From DASUXY01 sp035301985 (GTDB lineage: Bacteria > Bacillota > Bacilli > Bacillales > Amphibacillaceae): DNA of 46,972 nucleotides. The translations under genes and the position numbers were made by a program. The stretch covers positions 1 to 46,972 of the forward strand of contig DATGTE010000032.1 in NCBI GenBank assembly GCA_035301985.1, written 5' to 3'. Under the pieces are notes generated by a model. It ran no database searches and was not told the origin of the DNA. It worked only from the letters and a program-made list of their open reading frames with translations. Of the stretch, positions 33,129 to 40,820 are shown piece by piece (within the stretch, counting starts at the first letter, position 1; each line of letters opens with the position of its first letter).

Positions 33129-34211
33129 ATGCGAACGTTTAACATTGCACTTATACCTGGAGATGGAATAGGACCTGAAGTAGTTGCTGAAGGTGTAAAA
33201 GTTTTGCGCGCAATTGAAGAAATGGATCAAAATCTTTCATTTTCGTTGTCAACGTTTCCGTGGGGATGTGAGTACTACTTGGAACATGGAAAAATGATGG
33301 CTGATGACGGAATTGAGCAGTTGAAATCATTTGATGCGATTTATCTTGGAGCGGTAGGCGCTCCAGGGGTTCCCGATCACATTTCCTTATGGGATTTGTT
33401 GTTGAGTATTCGAAAGGAATTTGATCAATATGTCAATTTGCGCCCGATTACGTTACTCCATCCTTCGCTTACACCTTTAAAGCAGAAAACAGAAAAAGAA
33501 ATTGATATGCTTGTGATTCGTGAAAATTCAGAGGGAGAATATGCGGGCGCAGGAGATTGGTTATTCAAAGGTGAACCAAATGAAGTCGTTTTACAAACAG
33601 GTGTATTTTCCAGAAAAGGTACGGAACGGATTATTCGCTATGCGTATGAAGAAGCACGGCGATCAAAGCGAACATTAACAAGTATTAGCAAAGGAAATGC
33701 TTTAAATTACTCGATGGTTTTTTGGGATGAAATATTCGCAGAAGTGGGTAAAGAGTACCCGGATGTCGAAACGTATTCATATCTTGTGGATGCTGCGAGT
33801 TTGTATTTTGTAACCGAACCGGAGCGCTTTGAGGTAGTCGTCACGTCGAATCTTTTCGGAGATATAGTTACCGATATCGGTGCTGCGATCAGCGGTGGGA
33901 TGGGTTTAGCCACAGGAGCAAATATCAATCCTGAGCGCCGCTATCCATCGATGTTTGAACCGGTGCATGGATCAGCCCCAGATATTGCTGGACAAGGAAA
34001 AGCCAATCCATTAGCGGCCATTTGGTCAGTTAGTCAAATGCTTGATTTCTTTCAAGAAAAGGCGTGGGGAGAAAAACTACTTACAACGATCAAAGAAATG
34101 TTAACGAATCATGAACAGTTGACACCGGATTTAGGAGGCACAGCAACAACGAAAGAAGTGGGCGATCGGTTTGTAGACTTATTACAATCAAACGTGCGAA
34201 AAAATCGTTAA
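33129..34211 (+). CDS. Tartrate / D-malate dehydrogenase-like beta-decarboxylating dehydrogenase
   Basis: 360 residues of the isocitrate/isopropylmalate dehydrogenase family. IALIPGDGIGPEVV at the start, VPDHISLWDLLLSIRKEFDQY near 83 and VNLRP near 104 are characteristic of the TtuC/DmlA branch rather than LeuB. The metal and substrate aspartates are in SNLFGDIVTDIG near 245, and FEPVHGSAPDIAG near 276 binds NAD. TtuC enzymes oxidise D-malate, oxidise or decarboxylate tartrates, and can reductively decarboxylate oxaloglycolate to glycerate. GGAGG at 33119-33123 suits the ATG at 33129; ATGs at 33114 and 33126 are possible. Last gene of the cluster. Confidence 0.87.
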   Translation: MRTFNIALIPGDGIGPEVVAEGVKVLRAIEEMDQNLSFSLSTFPWGCEYYLEHGKMMADDGIEQLKSFDAIYLGAVGAPGVPDHISLWDLLLSIRKEFDQYVNLRPITLLHPSLTPLKQKTEKEIDMLVIRENSEGEYAGAGDWLFKGEPNEVVLQTGVFSRKGTERIIRYAYEEARRSKRTLTSISKGNALNYSMVFWDEIFAEVGKEYPDVETYSYLVDAASLYFVTEPERFEVVVTSNLFGDIVTDIGAAISGGMGLATGANINPERRYPSMFEPVHGSAPDIAGQGKANPLAAIWSVSQMLDFFQEKAWGEKLLTTIKEMLTNHEQLTPDLGGTATTKEVGDRFVDLLQSNVRKNR

Positions 34212-34573
34212 TATGTACACACATTAATATGAAGTCGTCATCATAAAGCTTGCCTTCATCACTGATAGATGTTCAGAAGCACTTCGCATATTCACAAGTC
34301 AGAAGGTTGTTTACGGATGATATAAACGAAAAAACGGTTTAATCGAAGGCTATCTGTTTACACATGTTCAATGAATGTGTGACAGATAGCATTTCTACAC
34401 AAACAGGCACACCGTGTTGAAGTAGTTTCTGTTCACATTGTTCGTATGGTACTTCATTAGCGTTATGTTTCTTTTTTTATGATCAGTGTACAAGTTGTTA
34501 GTCGTCATTGGCTACTGCATGAAATGAGTTGTACGTAAGGTACTTGCTAAATGTAGGAGGAGGGGGGTAGCAA
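34212..34573. other. Intergenic region after the dehydrogenase gene
   Basis: No gene was seen. It contains a long hairpin, GCTATCTGT (34349-34357) with ACAGATAGC (34382-34390), with ACACAT/ATGTGT nested inside. The tail ATTTCTACAC is only weakly T-rich. The final part holds the strong AGGAGGAGG ribosome site of the next gene. Confidence 0.5.
34349..34396 (+). terminator. Probable weak terminator
   Basis: Nine-pair outer stem GCTATCTGT/ACAGATAGC and six-pair inner stem ACACAT/ATGTGT, tail ATTTCT. Position after the last cluster gene supports a terminator, although the U tract is poor. Confidence 0.5.
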
Positions 34574-34780
34574 ATGAAAGAGATTCGAGATTTTACACGT
34601 TGTCCGATCTGTGGAAAAGATAATAATTGTTGTTATTCGCTCGACAAAAATTTAGGCGTTTGTTGGTGCACACAGGAGTTTTTCCCAGATGGGATTTTTT
34701 CACTTGTTCCCCTTGAAGAGCGGCGGAAATCATGTATTTGTAAAGATTGTTTACATACATATCAACAGACTCAAGGATGA
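34574..34780 (+). CDS. Small cysteine-rich CWC-family protein
   Basis: 68 residues with nine cysteines. CPICGKDNNCC near residue 10, VCWCTQEFF near 29 (the CWC triplet) and SCICKDCL near 53 match the cysteine-rich CWC family. The pattern suggests a zinc ribbon or other metal centre. Function is unknown. The start has a very strong AGGAGGAGGGGGG site. It sits just upstream of the cobalamin promoter and riboswitch on the same strand, and may be transcribed separately. Confidence 0.78.
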   Translation: MKEIRDFTRCPICGKDNNCCYSLDKNLGVCWCTQEFFPDGIFSLVPLEERRKSCICKDCLHTYQQTQG

Positions 34781-34823
34781 TGGTGGTGATTTATATGTGA
34801 ATTTGACTTCTAACAAGACAAGC

Positions 34824-34852
34824 TTTACAGATGAGTTGCTGTCACTTATACT
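34824..34852 (+). promoter_or_regulatory. Sigma-A promoter of the cobalamin operon
   Basis: TTTACA (34824-34829), 17-base spacer, TATACT (34847-34852). The predicted start near 34859 is just upstream of the riboswitch. Confidence 0.75.
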
Positions 34853-34907
34853 TAGAGTAGTCCTACATATTATAAATAATAAAATAAATTGGTTTCTTAA
34901 ATGATGA

Positions 34908-35066
34908 CGATTGATACATTATTTAAGACTAAGAGGGAAGTTGGTGAAAATCCAACACGGTCCCGCCACTGTAAGCGTCAAGGAAAGCTGAATAACTCCA
35001 CTATGCATATGTGCATGGGAAGGGTCGGCTAACCGTAGAGACGTAAGTCAGGAGACCTGCCTATTT
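34908..35066 (+). ncRNA. Cobalamin riboswitch
   Basis: The B12 box AAGTCAGGAGACCTGCC lies at 35045-35061. Upstream are GGGAAGTTGGTGAAAATCC, the conserved ACGGTCCCGCCACTGTAA core (34957-34974) and the GGGTCGGCTAACC segment at about 35020-35033, in the order and spacing of the class I adenosylcobalamin aptamer. It should lower expression of the btu genes when cobalamin is plentiful. Limits are approximate. Confidence 0.97.
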
Positions 35067-35185
35067 TATTATTTTAAGCTTCCTCGAGGAAAGGAATGTT
35101 TAAAATGCATCGTAATCTATGGGAAAAATAGATTCGATTATTGAATGAGCAATCTTCGGAATACATTCATGCATCTAGACATTTG

Positions 35186-35218
35186 CGCTTTCCTTAGGAA
35201 GAGGAACAGCGTTTTTTT
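35186..35218 (+). terminator. Riboswitch expression-platform terminator
   Basis: CGCTTTCCT (35186-35194) pairs with AGGAACAGCG (35202-35211) with one bulged C and a 7-base loop, followed by seven T. GAGGAA in its 3' arm can instead pair with TTCCTC at 35080-35085, a possible antiterminator. This points to transcriptional control. The btuF ribosome site follows directly. Confidence 0.85.
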
Positions 35219-35244
35219 ATGGAAAAAAATAAGGGGGAATATGA

Positions 35245-36237
35245 ATGAACAACAAACGACTGAAAAAATGGGGACTTTTTAACTTTTTACTAGCACTTAT
35301 GATTGCTTTCTCAGTAGGGTGTGGTGCAACTACAGATGAGGTAGACAAACAAGGTAACGAAGAAAAAAGTGAAGAAATTTCACAAAATGAAGAACAAGCG
35401 TTTCCGGTAACGATTACAGACGATGCTGATCGGGAAGTTACCATTGACGAGGAACCAGAGTCAATCATTTCCCTCATACCGAGTAATACTGAAATCTTAT
35501 TTGCACTTGGTTTAGGTGATAAAATCGACGGCGTGTCGGAATATTGTGATTATCCGGAAGAAGCTCAAGATATTCAGCAAGTTGGTGCACAAGATATGGA
35601 CGCAGAAAGCATTTTAGAAATTTTACCTGATGTTATCTTCGTAACCGACTATCATCATGAAAATCATGCAGATATCCTCGAGCAATATGAAGAAGCAGGA
35701 ATGGATGTCGTTGTGACAGGCAGTGCGGAGTCCTTTGATGATGCGTATCAAACGATGGAAATGATTGCCGAAGCGACAGGTGCAACAGAAGAAGCAGATG
35801 AAGTGATTTCTGATATGAAAGAACGTTTAGAAGCCATTCAAGAAAAAGCAAAATCAATTGAAGATAAAAAGAAAGTTTGGGTAGAAGTTTCACCTGCTCC
35901 AGATATTTATACGACAGGTAAAAATACCTTTATGCACGAAATGCTTGAATCGATTCAGGCAATTAACGTTGCCGAAGACCAGGATGGTTGGGTGAAAATG
36001 ACCGAAGAGGAAATCGTTCAACTGAATCCTGATGTGATTATAACGACTTATGGTTATTATGTAGATGACCCGGAAGAAGAGGTGTATCAACGCGATGGGT
36101 GGGATGAGGTACCAGCTGTTAAAAACGAACAAGTATTCAATGTCGATGAAAATAGTGTCCAAAGACCTGGTCCTCGTTTAATTGAAGGAGTGGAAGCACT
36201 TGCCGAGCTTATCTACCCAGAAGTATTCAAAGAATAA
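35245..36237 (+). CDS. btuF: Cobalamin-binding lipoprotein BtuF (B. subtilis YvrC type)
   Basis: 330 residues. The lipobox FSVGC puts the acylated Cys near residue 27, followed by a very acidic linker (TDEVDKQGNEEKSEEISQNE). The binding protein opens with PVTITDDADREVTIDEEPES and has ISLIPSNTEILFALGLGDKI near 75, the standard vitamin B12/siderophore-binding fold. It captures corrinoids for BtuCD. Control by the cobalamin riboswitch directly upstream supports corrinoid rather than haem or siderophore. It overlaps the btuC start by about 38 bases. Confidence 0.94.
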   Translation: MNNKRLKKWGLFNFLLALMIAFSVGCGATTDEVDKQGNEEKSEEISQNEEQAFPVTITDDADREVTIDEEPESIISLIPSNTEILFALGLGDKIDGVSEYCDYPEEAQDIQQVGAQDMDAESILEILPDVIFVTDYHHENHADILEQYEEAGMDVVVTGSAESFDDAYQTMEMIAEATGATEEADEVISDMKERLEAIQEKAKSIEDKKKVWVEVSPAPDIYTTGKNTFMHEMLESIQAINVAEDQDGWVKMTEEEIVQLNPDVIITTYGYYVDDPEEEVYQRDGWDEVPAVKNEQVFNVDENSVQRPGPRLIEGVEALAELIYPEVFKE

Positions 36238-37270
36238 GATTATTTGGCTATATGTGATCAGTGGAGGGCTTGTACTTGGTACAGCCCTCGTTGGTTTATT
36301 AATGAGCAGTGTTTCGTTTCCGATCCCGACAATTGTTCATATTATTTTGGATAAAACCTTGAATATTGGCTGGTTAGACGATGTTCCAAAAAACGAAGAG
36401 TTGATTATTTGGAATATTCGCCTACCACGGGTTCTACTTGCTTTTTGTGTAGGAGCATCATTGTCGTTAGCAGGAGCGGCCTTTCAAGGATTGTTACGCA
36501 ACCCTTTAGCTGACCCGTATACGATTGGTGTTTCTTCAGGAGCTTCATTAGGAGCAGTAATTGTTATGTTTTTCCAAGTGAATATAATCGGCTTAGGGAA
36601 TTACACACTTCCAGTCGTGGCGATTGTTAGTGGGTTAGTCACTTTATTTGTTGTTTTTGGCTTAGTGCGGTTAAGCAGTCGCAGTTTAGCGATTGAAACG
36701 ATTATTTTAGCTGGCATAATCGTGAGTGCTTTCGTCGGTTCACTGATTTCTTTATTAATTGCTCTTGGTGATAAAGACTCCATGTCACAGATTATTTATT
36801 GGTTGTATGGAAGTGTGGGCATGAGAGGGTGGAGTCACGTCAAACTGATGATTCCGTTTATGATTGTAGGAACGATTATTTTGTTGATACATGATCGGGA
36901 ATTAAATGCGCTCGCACTTGGTGAAGAAGCAGCCGACCATATCGGTGTAGACGTTAAAAAAGGGAAAATTTTCATCCTGATTGGTGCTTCATTGCTAACA
37001 GGTGCTGCTGTATCTGTTTCCGGTTCAATTGGATTTGTCGGGCTTGTCATACCCCATCTCGTTCGACTGATTACCGGACCGAACCACCGTCATGTTCTTC
37101 CTTTATCACTGTTAATCGGGGGTGCTTTTTTAATTTCAGCTGATTTAGTATCACGGACAATCATCGCTCCAAAAGAATTACCAATCGGAGTGATTACAGC
37201 CTTAATCGGTGCTCCTGTTTTCGCTGTCCTGTTGATTCGGGAAAAATTTGAGAGAGGGGGGAGTGCATGA
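36200..37270 (+). CDS. btuC: Cobalamin ABC transporter permease BtuC (YvrB type)
   Basis: 356 residues, about ten membrane segments of the FecCD family. IRLPRVLLAFCVGASLSLAG near 73, RNPLADPYTIGVSSGASLGA near 103 and GSIGFVGLVIPHLVRL near 280 are canonical. It is the membrane channel for corrinoid import. TTG at 36200 stands 9 bases after AAGGAG (36185-36190) inside the end of btuF. The frame opens at TTG 36182, upstream of that site. A start at GTG near 36254 would remove part of TM1 and is less likely. It overlaps the next gene by four bases. Confidence 0.92.
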   Translation: MPSLSTQKYSKNKIIWLYVISGGLVLGTALVGLLMSSVSFPIPTIVHIILDKTLNIGWLDDVPKNEELIIWNIRLPRVLLAFCVGASLSLAGAAFQGLLRNPLADPYTIGVSSGASLGAVIVMFFQVNIIGLGNYTLPVVAIVSGLVTLFVVFGLVRLSSRSLAIETIILAGIIVSAFVGSLISLLIALGDKDSMSQIIYWLYGSVGMRGWSHVKLMIPFMIVGTIILLIHDRELNALALGEEAADHIGVDVKKGKIFILIGASLLTGAAVSVSGSIGFVGLVIPHLVRLITGPNHRHVLPLSLLIGGAFLISADLVSRTIIAPKELPIGVITALIGAPVFAVLLIREKFERGGSA

Positions 37271-38715
37271 TGATTAAAATTGAAGATTTAGTCGGTGGAT
37301 ATGCGAAAAATCCAATCATTCACGGTGTAAACTTGGAAATTCATAAAGGAGAGTTTTTTGTTTTACTCGGTCCAAACGGAAGTGGGAAGACAACACTTTT
37401 TAAACTATTGACAGGCCAGCTACCGATTCATCAAGGTCAAATTTCGATTGCCGGAAAACCGCTATCAAAACTGACAAAAATCGAAAAAGCCAAAAAAGTC
37501 GCTGTGTTAACTCAAGAAGTACAGATTTCTTTTGATTTTACAGTTGAAGAAATTGTTCGTCTCGGGCGCTATCCACATCAAACAGGTATTTTTAAAAGAT
37601 TGTCAACGAATGATCAAGAAGTCATTGAAACCGTCATGAGTATGTTAAAAGTGGATCACTTTCGCAACACTCCCTTTCGCATGATCAGCGGGGGTGAAAA
37701 ACAACGCGTCTTATTAGCAAAAGCGTTAGCTCAAGAACCAGAAATCTTATTGTTAGATGAGCCGACGAACCACTTAGATATTAAACATACATTTCAAATG
37801 TTAGATATGTTAAAAGAATGGCAACAAACAAAGAACTTAACGATTTTTGCTATTTTACATGATTTAAATGTCGCATCCCTTTATGCGAACCGCGTCGCCC
37901 TTCTATACGAAGGAAAACTATTAGATGTAGGGGATGTCAACACGTTACGAAAAGAAGATCAGTTAGAAAAAGTATATGAGGTCCAAGTTAAATCCCAATC
38001 CCATCCGATTGTTCCAAAACCACAGCTGCTGATGACCCCAACAGATTCATTTCTTGAAAAGAATGGAAACACTCCCTTTTCAATCGAGCAAAAGGAAGCG
38101 TTTATCCATCTCCAGTTTGAGCAACCATTACGGACCATTTCCAATGGAGTTGTTGGCAATGGCATTCAGTGGTTTAAACATTTTTGTTTTTTTCACACGG
38201 AATCGAATGATCATTCGACTTCCTCACAACAAAGGATTCAAACAAGGATGGAAACGCATAATATTCCTTATGAACAATCTGTCGGGATCATGACGAGGGA
38301 GAAGCTGGAGCAGGCAGTAATCGTAACGAGACAAGTTCGCGATTTGAAAATGATGGCGGTTGTCATGATTGATCGCCCATCAAAAGCACATGAAACACGA
38401 AAACATTCCCAAGTTCTTCATCCAATTCATACGATGGTTTTTATCGACGGACACTTATCAGACGCTTCCCTTGTAAGTAGTTATATGGCTGCAGCTGAAG
38501 CGAAGGCTATGACCATTCAAGAGTTTAAAGCGAAGCAGCATAATTCGCTTCCTTTAGGTGGATGGGATGATCGTCTCGTCGTAGCTGCTAAGCAACAGGG
38601 AAACGGAACAGTCGATGTTGAGGAAATGGCTGCCTGTAGAGAAATGATGACGATTGTCCGAGAAGCAATGAATGAAGCGATGCAAAAATATGTTTCCAGC
38701 AATTCACTGGTTTGA
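37267..38715 (+). CDS. Fusion of BtuD ATPase and adenosylcobinamide amidohydrolase CbiZ (YvrA type)
   Basis: 482 residues in two parts. Residues 1-250 are an ABC ATPase: Walker A GPNGSGKTT near 37, signature ISGGEKQRV near 138, Walker B ILLLDEPTNHLD near 158, H-loop ILHD near 197. Residues about 275-480 are CbiZ-like: LRTISNGVVGNGIQWFKHF, VGIMTREKLEQ, and a C-terminal AEAKAMTIQEF motif. CbiZ removes the aminopropanol side chain from adenosylcobinamide to give adenosylcobyric acid for salvage. Joining it to the importer ATPase suggests processing at the membrane as corrinoids enter. The same fusion is known as B. subtilis YvrA. ATG at 37267 or 37270 overlaps the btuC stop. Confidence 0.9.
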   Translation: MMIKIEDLVGGYAKNPIIHGVNLEIHKGEFFVLLGPNGSGKTTLFKLLTGQLPIHQGQISIAGKPLSKLTKIEKAKKVAVLTQEVQISFDFTVEEIVRLGRYPHQTGIFKRLSTNDQEVIETVMSMLKVDHFRNTPFRMISGGEKQRVLLAKALAQEPEILLLDEPTNHLDIKHTFQMLDMLKEWQQTKNLTIFAILHDLNVASLYANRVALLYEGKLLDVGDVNTLRKEDQLEKVYEVQVKSQSHPIVPKPQLLMTPTDSFLEKNGNTPFSIEQKEAFIHLQFEQPLRTISNGVVGNGIQWFKHFCFFHTESNDHSTSSQQRIQTRMETHNIPYEQSVGIMTREKLEQAVIVTRQVRDLKMMAVVMIDRPSKAHETRKHSQVLHPIHTMVFIDGHLSDASLVSSYMAAAEAKAMTIQEFKAKQHNSLPLGGWDDRLVVAAKQQGNGTVDVEEMAACREMMTIVREAMNEAMQKYVSSNSLV

Positions 38716-38762
38716 TTGTTTGTGTTTAGACGGCTAGTTTTTATAAAAAAGGGGGAATCATG

Positions 38763-40151
38763 ATGAGTGAACGGCGAATCGTCATCGCTGGTACAGGAAG
38801 CGGTGTCGGAAAAACAACAGTGACGATTGGGTTGATGGCAGCACTCATGAAAAAAGGAGTCGCTGTACAAGGATTTAAATGTGGTCCTGATTATATGGAT
38901 CCTTCTTATCATACGGCTGTAACGAAGCGCGTGTCTCGGAATTTGGATAGTTGGATGCTGTCGGAACAAACGAATGTAGATATCATCCAACATGGGAGTG
39001 AAGGCGCCGATGTATCGATCATTGAAGGAGTTATGGGGCTGTTTGATGGGAAGAGTCCTGAGACGAATGAAGGAAGTACTGCCGAAATCAGCATGCTTAC
39101 GCAAAGCCCCATCATACTCGTCGTCAATTGCGCGAGCATGGCCCGAAGTGCAGCAGCGATCGTAAAAGGGTTTCAACTGTTTGAAAAAGATGTTCACATC
39201 GTCGGTGTCATCGCGAATCAAGTCGGCAGTGAAGGGCATTTTCAACTCGTAAAAACTGCCATTGAACAGGAATGTCAGATCCCCGTGATCGGGTATTTAA
39301 AACGAGAAATGGACCTTGAAATCCCCGAAAGAAGCCTCGGTCTCATTCCTTCTATTGAACGAGGTGATCTCGATTCGTTTTTTGATAAACTAGGGGAACT
39401 TATGCTTGATACCGTTGATTTAGACAAACTTTTAGAAATAAGTGAAGCTCCTCCTTTAGCGAATGAGTGGCGAACGCCTTCCCTTTTTACCGAAAAAAAT
39501 GCCCCGTTTGTAACCATTGCAGTTGCGAAAGATGCTGCTTTTAATGCTTATTATGTAGAAAACATTGAGCTAATGAAAGCTTATGGAGCTGAAATTGTTT
39601 ACTTTTCTCCGTTAGCGAATGAAGGGTTACCTGAACATATGGATGGGCTTTATTTAGGTGGAAATCTTCCAGAAGAGTTTGTCGGTCAACTGGCAGCCAA
39701 TACGGACGTAAAACAGTCGATTACCAAGGCGATTGAAAACGGTTTACCGACGTTGGCGGAAGGGGGAGGTTTTATGTACTTAACGTCATCGATTGAAACG
39801 ACGGATCAATCGGTGCATAACATGGTCGGGGTCATCCCAGCTAAAGTACATATTCATTCCCATTTAAAGGCTATTGGCTATCGAGAAATTAGAGGGACGG
39901 CTGCAAATTACTTACTCGAACATGGCCAAGTAGCTAAAGGCCATGAGTTCCATTACACAACCGTTGAATGTACAGAGGATGATTCTCCTCTTCCTTATGC
40001 TTATGAAACAAAAGGAAGCCGTAGGATGAAGGAAGAAGGCTATGTGACGCACAATGTCGTCGCAGGATATCCTCAGTTTCATTTTGCCTCCTGTCCAGAA
40101 ATGGTAACCAATTGGCTGCAAAAATGTTTACAGGTGAAGAAAAGGAAGTAA
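38763..40151 (+). CDS. cbiA: Cobyrinic acid a,c-diamide synthase CbiA
   Basis: 462 residues. N-terminal P-loop VIAGTGSGVGKTTVTIGLMA, then GFKCGPDYMDPSYH near 40 and NLDSWML near 61, the CbiA/CobB hallmarks. A class I glutamine-amidotransferase-like domain with GLYLGGNLPEEF near 300 and GHEFHYTT near 395 follows. It amidates the a and c carboxylates of cobyrinic acid using ATP and glutamine. GGGGGA suits the ATG at 38763 better than the one at 38760. No other corrin ring gene is in the window, so other corrin ring genes, if present, lie elsewhere. Confidence 0.93.
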   Translation: MSERRIVIAGTGSGVGKTTVTIGLMAALMKKGVAVQGFKCGPDYMDPSYHTAVTKRVSRNLDSWMLSEQTNVDIIQHGSEGADVSIIEGVMGLFDGKSPETNEGSTAEISMLTQSPIILVVNCASMARSAAAIVKGFQLFEKDVHIVGVIANQVGSEGHFQLVKTAIEQECQIPVIGYLKREMDLEIPERSLGLIPSIERGDLDSFFDKLGELMLDTVDLDKLLEISEAPPLANEWRTPSLFTEKNAPFVTIAVAKDAAFNAYYVENIELMKAYGAEIVYFSPLANEGLPEHMDGLYLGGNLPEEFVGQLAANTDVKQSITKAIENGLPTLAEGGGFMYLTSSIETTDQSVHNMVGVIPAKVHIHSHLKAIGYREIRGTAANYLLEHGQVAKGHEFHYTTVECTEDDSPLPYAYETKGSRRMKEEGYVTHNVVAGYPQFHFASCPEMVTNWLQKCLQVKKRK

Positions 40152-40193
40152 TTTTCAATAATCGTTATGTATCAAATAAGAGGAGGTAGACCG

Positions 40194-40745
40194 ATGAAAA
40201 AAGAAAATCGAAAGGACCGGGGATTAACACTCGTTTATACAGGGGATGGAAAAGGAAAAACAACAGCTGCGTTAGGTCTTGCTTTACGAGCGGTCGGTAG
40301 AGGCTTGAACGTGAAAATGTATCAATTTATTAAATCACCGCAACGCTCATACGGAGAACAAATCGCCCTGCAAAAATTAGGAGTTGAAATGGTCCAGCTT
40401 GGCATTGGTTTTACATGGACGAAAACAGCTGAAAAGCATCGACAAGCGTTAAAGAAAGCATGGCCAATAGCGCGAGATGCTGTTATGAGTGGTGCATATG
40501 ATGTAGTCATTTTGGATGAATTAAATAATGCATTATCGATTGATCGGTTTCCGATTGATGATGTGCTTCCACGCGAAGAAGTTTTTGACATGATTAAAAA
40601 TAAACCAAAACATGTGCACCTCGTCATTACAGGGAGAAACGCGTTGTCTGAAATAAAAGAGTTAGCTGATCTTGTCTCCGTCGTGCAACCAGAAAAGCAT
40701 TATTATAATGATGGTGTGAAAGCGGTCAAAGGGATTGAATTTTAA
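40194..40745 (+). CDS. cobO: Cob(I)alamin adenosyltransferase CobO/CobA/BtuR
   Basis: 183 residues. P-loop VYTGDGKGKTTAALGLALRA near 12, then MYQFIKSP, DVVILDELNNAL near 104 and HLVITGRN near 144. It attaches the 5'-deoxyadenosyl group to reduced corrinoids, making adenosylcobamides from ATP. AGGAGG at 40181-40186 is 7 bases from the ATG; an upstream in-frame ATG at 40167 precedes that site. The gene follows cbiA after 42 bases and closes the cobalamin operon. The C-terminus KAVKGIEF is typical. Confidence 0.94.
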   Translation: MKKENRKDRGLTLVYTGDGKGKTTAALGLALRAVGRGLNVKMYQFIKSPQRSYGEQIALQKLGVEMVQLGIGFTWTKTAEKHRQALKKAWPIARDAVMSGAYDVVILDELNNALSIDRFPIDDVLPREEVFDMIKNKPKHVHLVITGRNALSEIKELADLVSVVQPEKHYYNDGVKAVKGIEF

Positions 40746-40790
40746 TGATTCCACACAAGGAGTCTTCCTTCCAAGTATGGGAATATATAG

Positions 40791-40796
40791 TATAAT
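40791..40796 (+). promoter_or_regulatory. -10 element for the aminopeptidase gene
   Basis: TATAAT 25 bases before the start codon. The 17-base upstream hexamer CTTCCA is a poor -35. Confidence 0.45.
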
Positions 40797-40820
40797 GAGA
40801 GGGTGAAGGAGGATATACAG

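Noticed and set aside
38517..39245. 242-codon minus-strand frame across the btuD-cbiZ/cbiA junction
   Set aside because: Long only because of codon usage on the opposite strand; two clear conserved genes occupy the plus strand.
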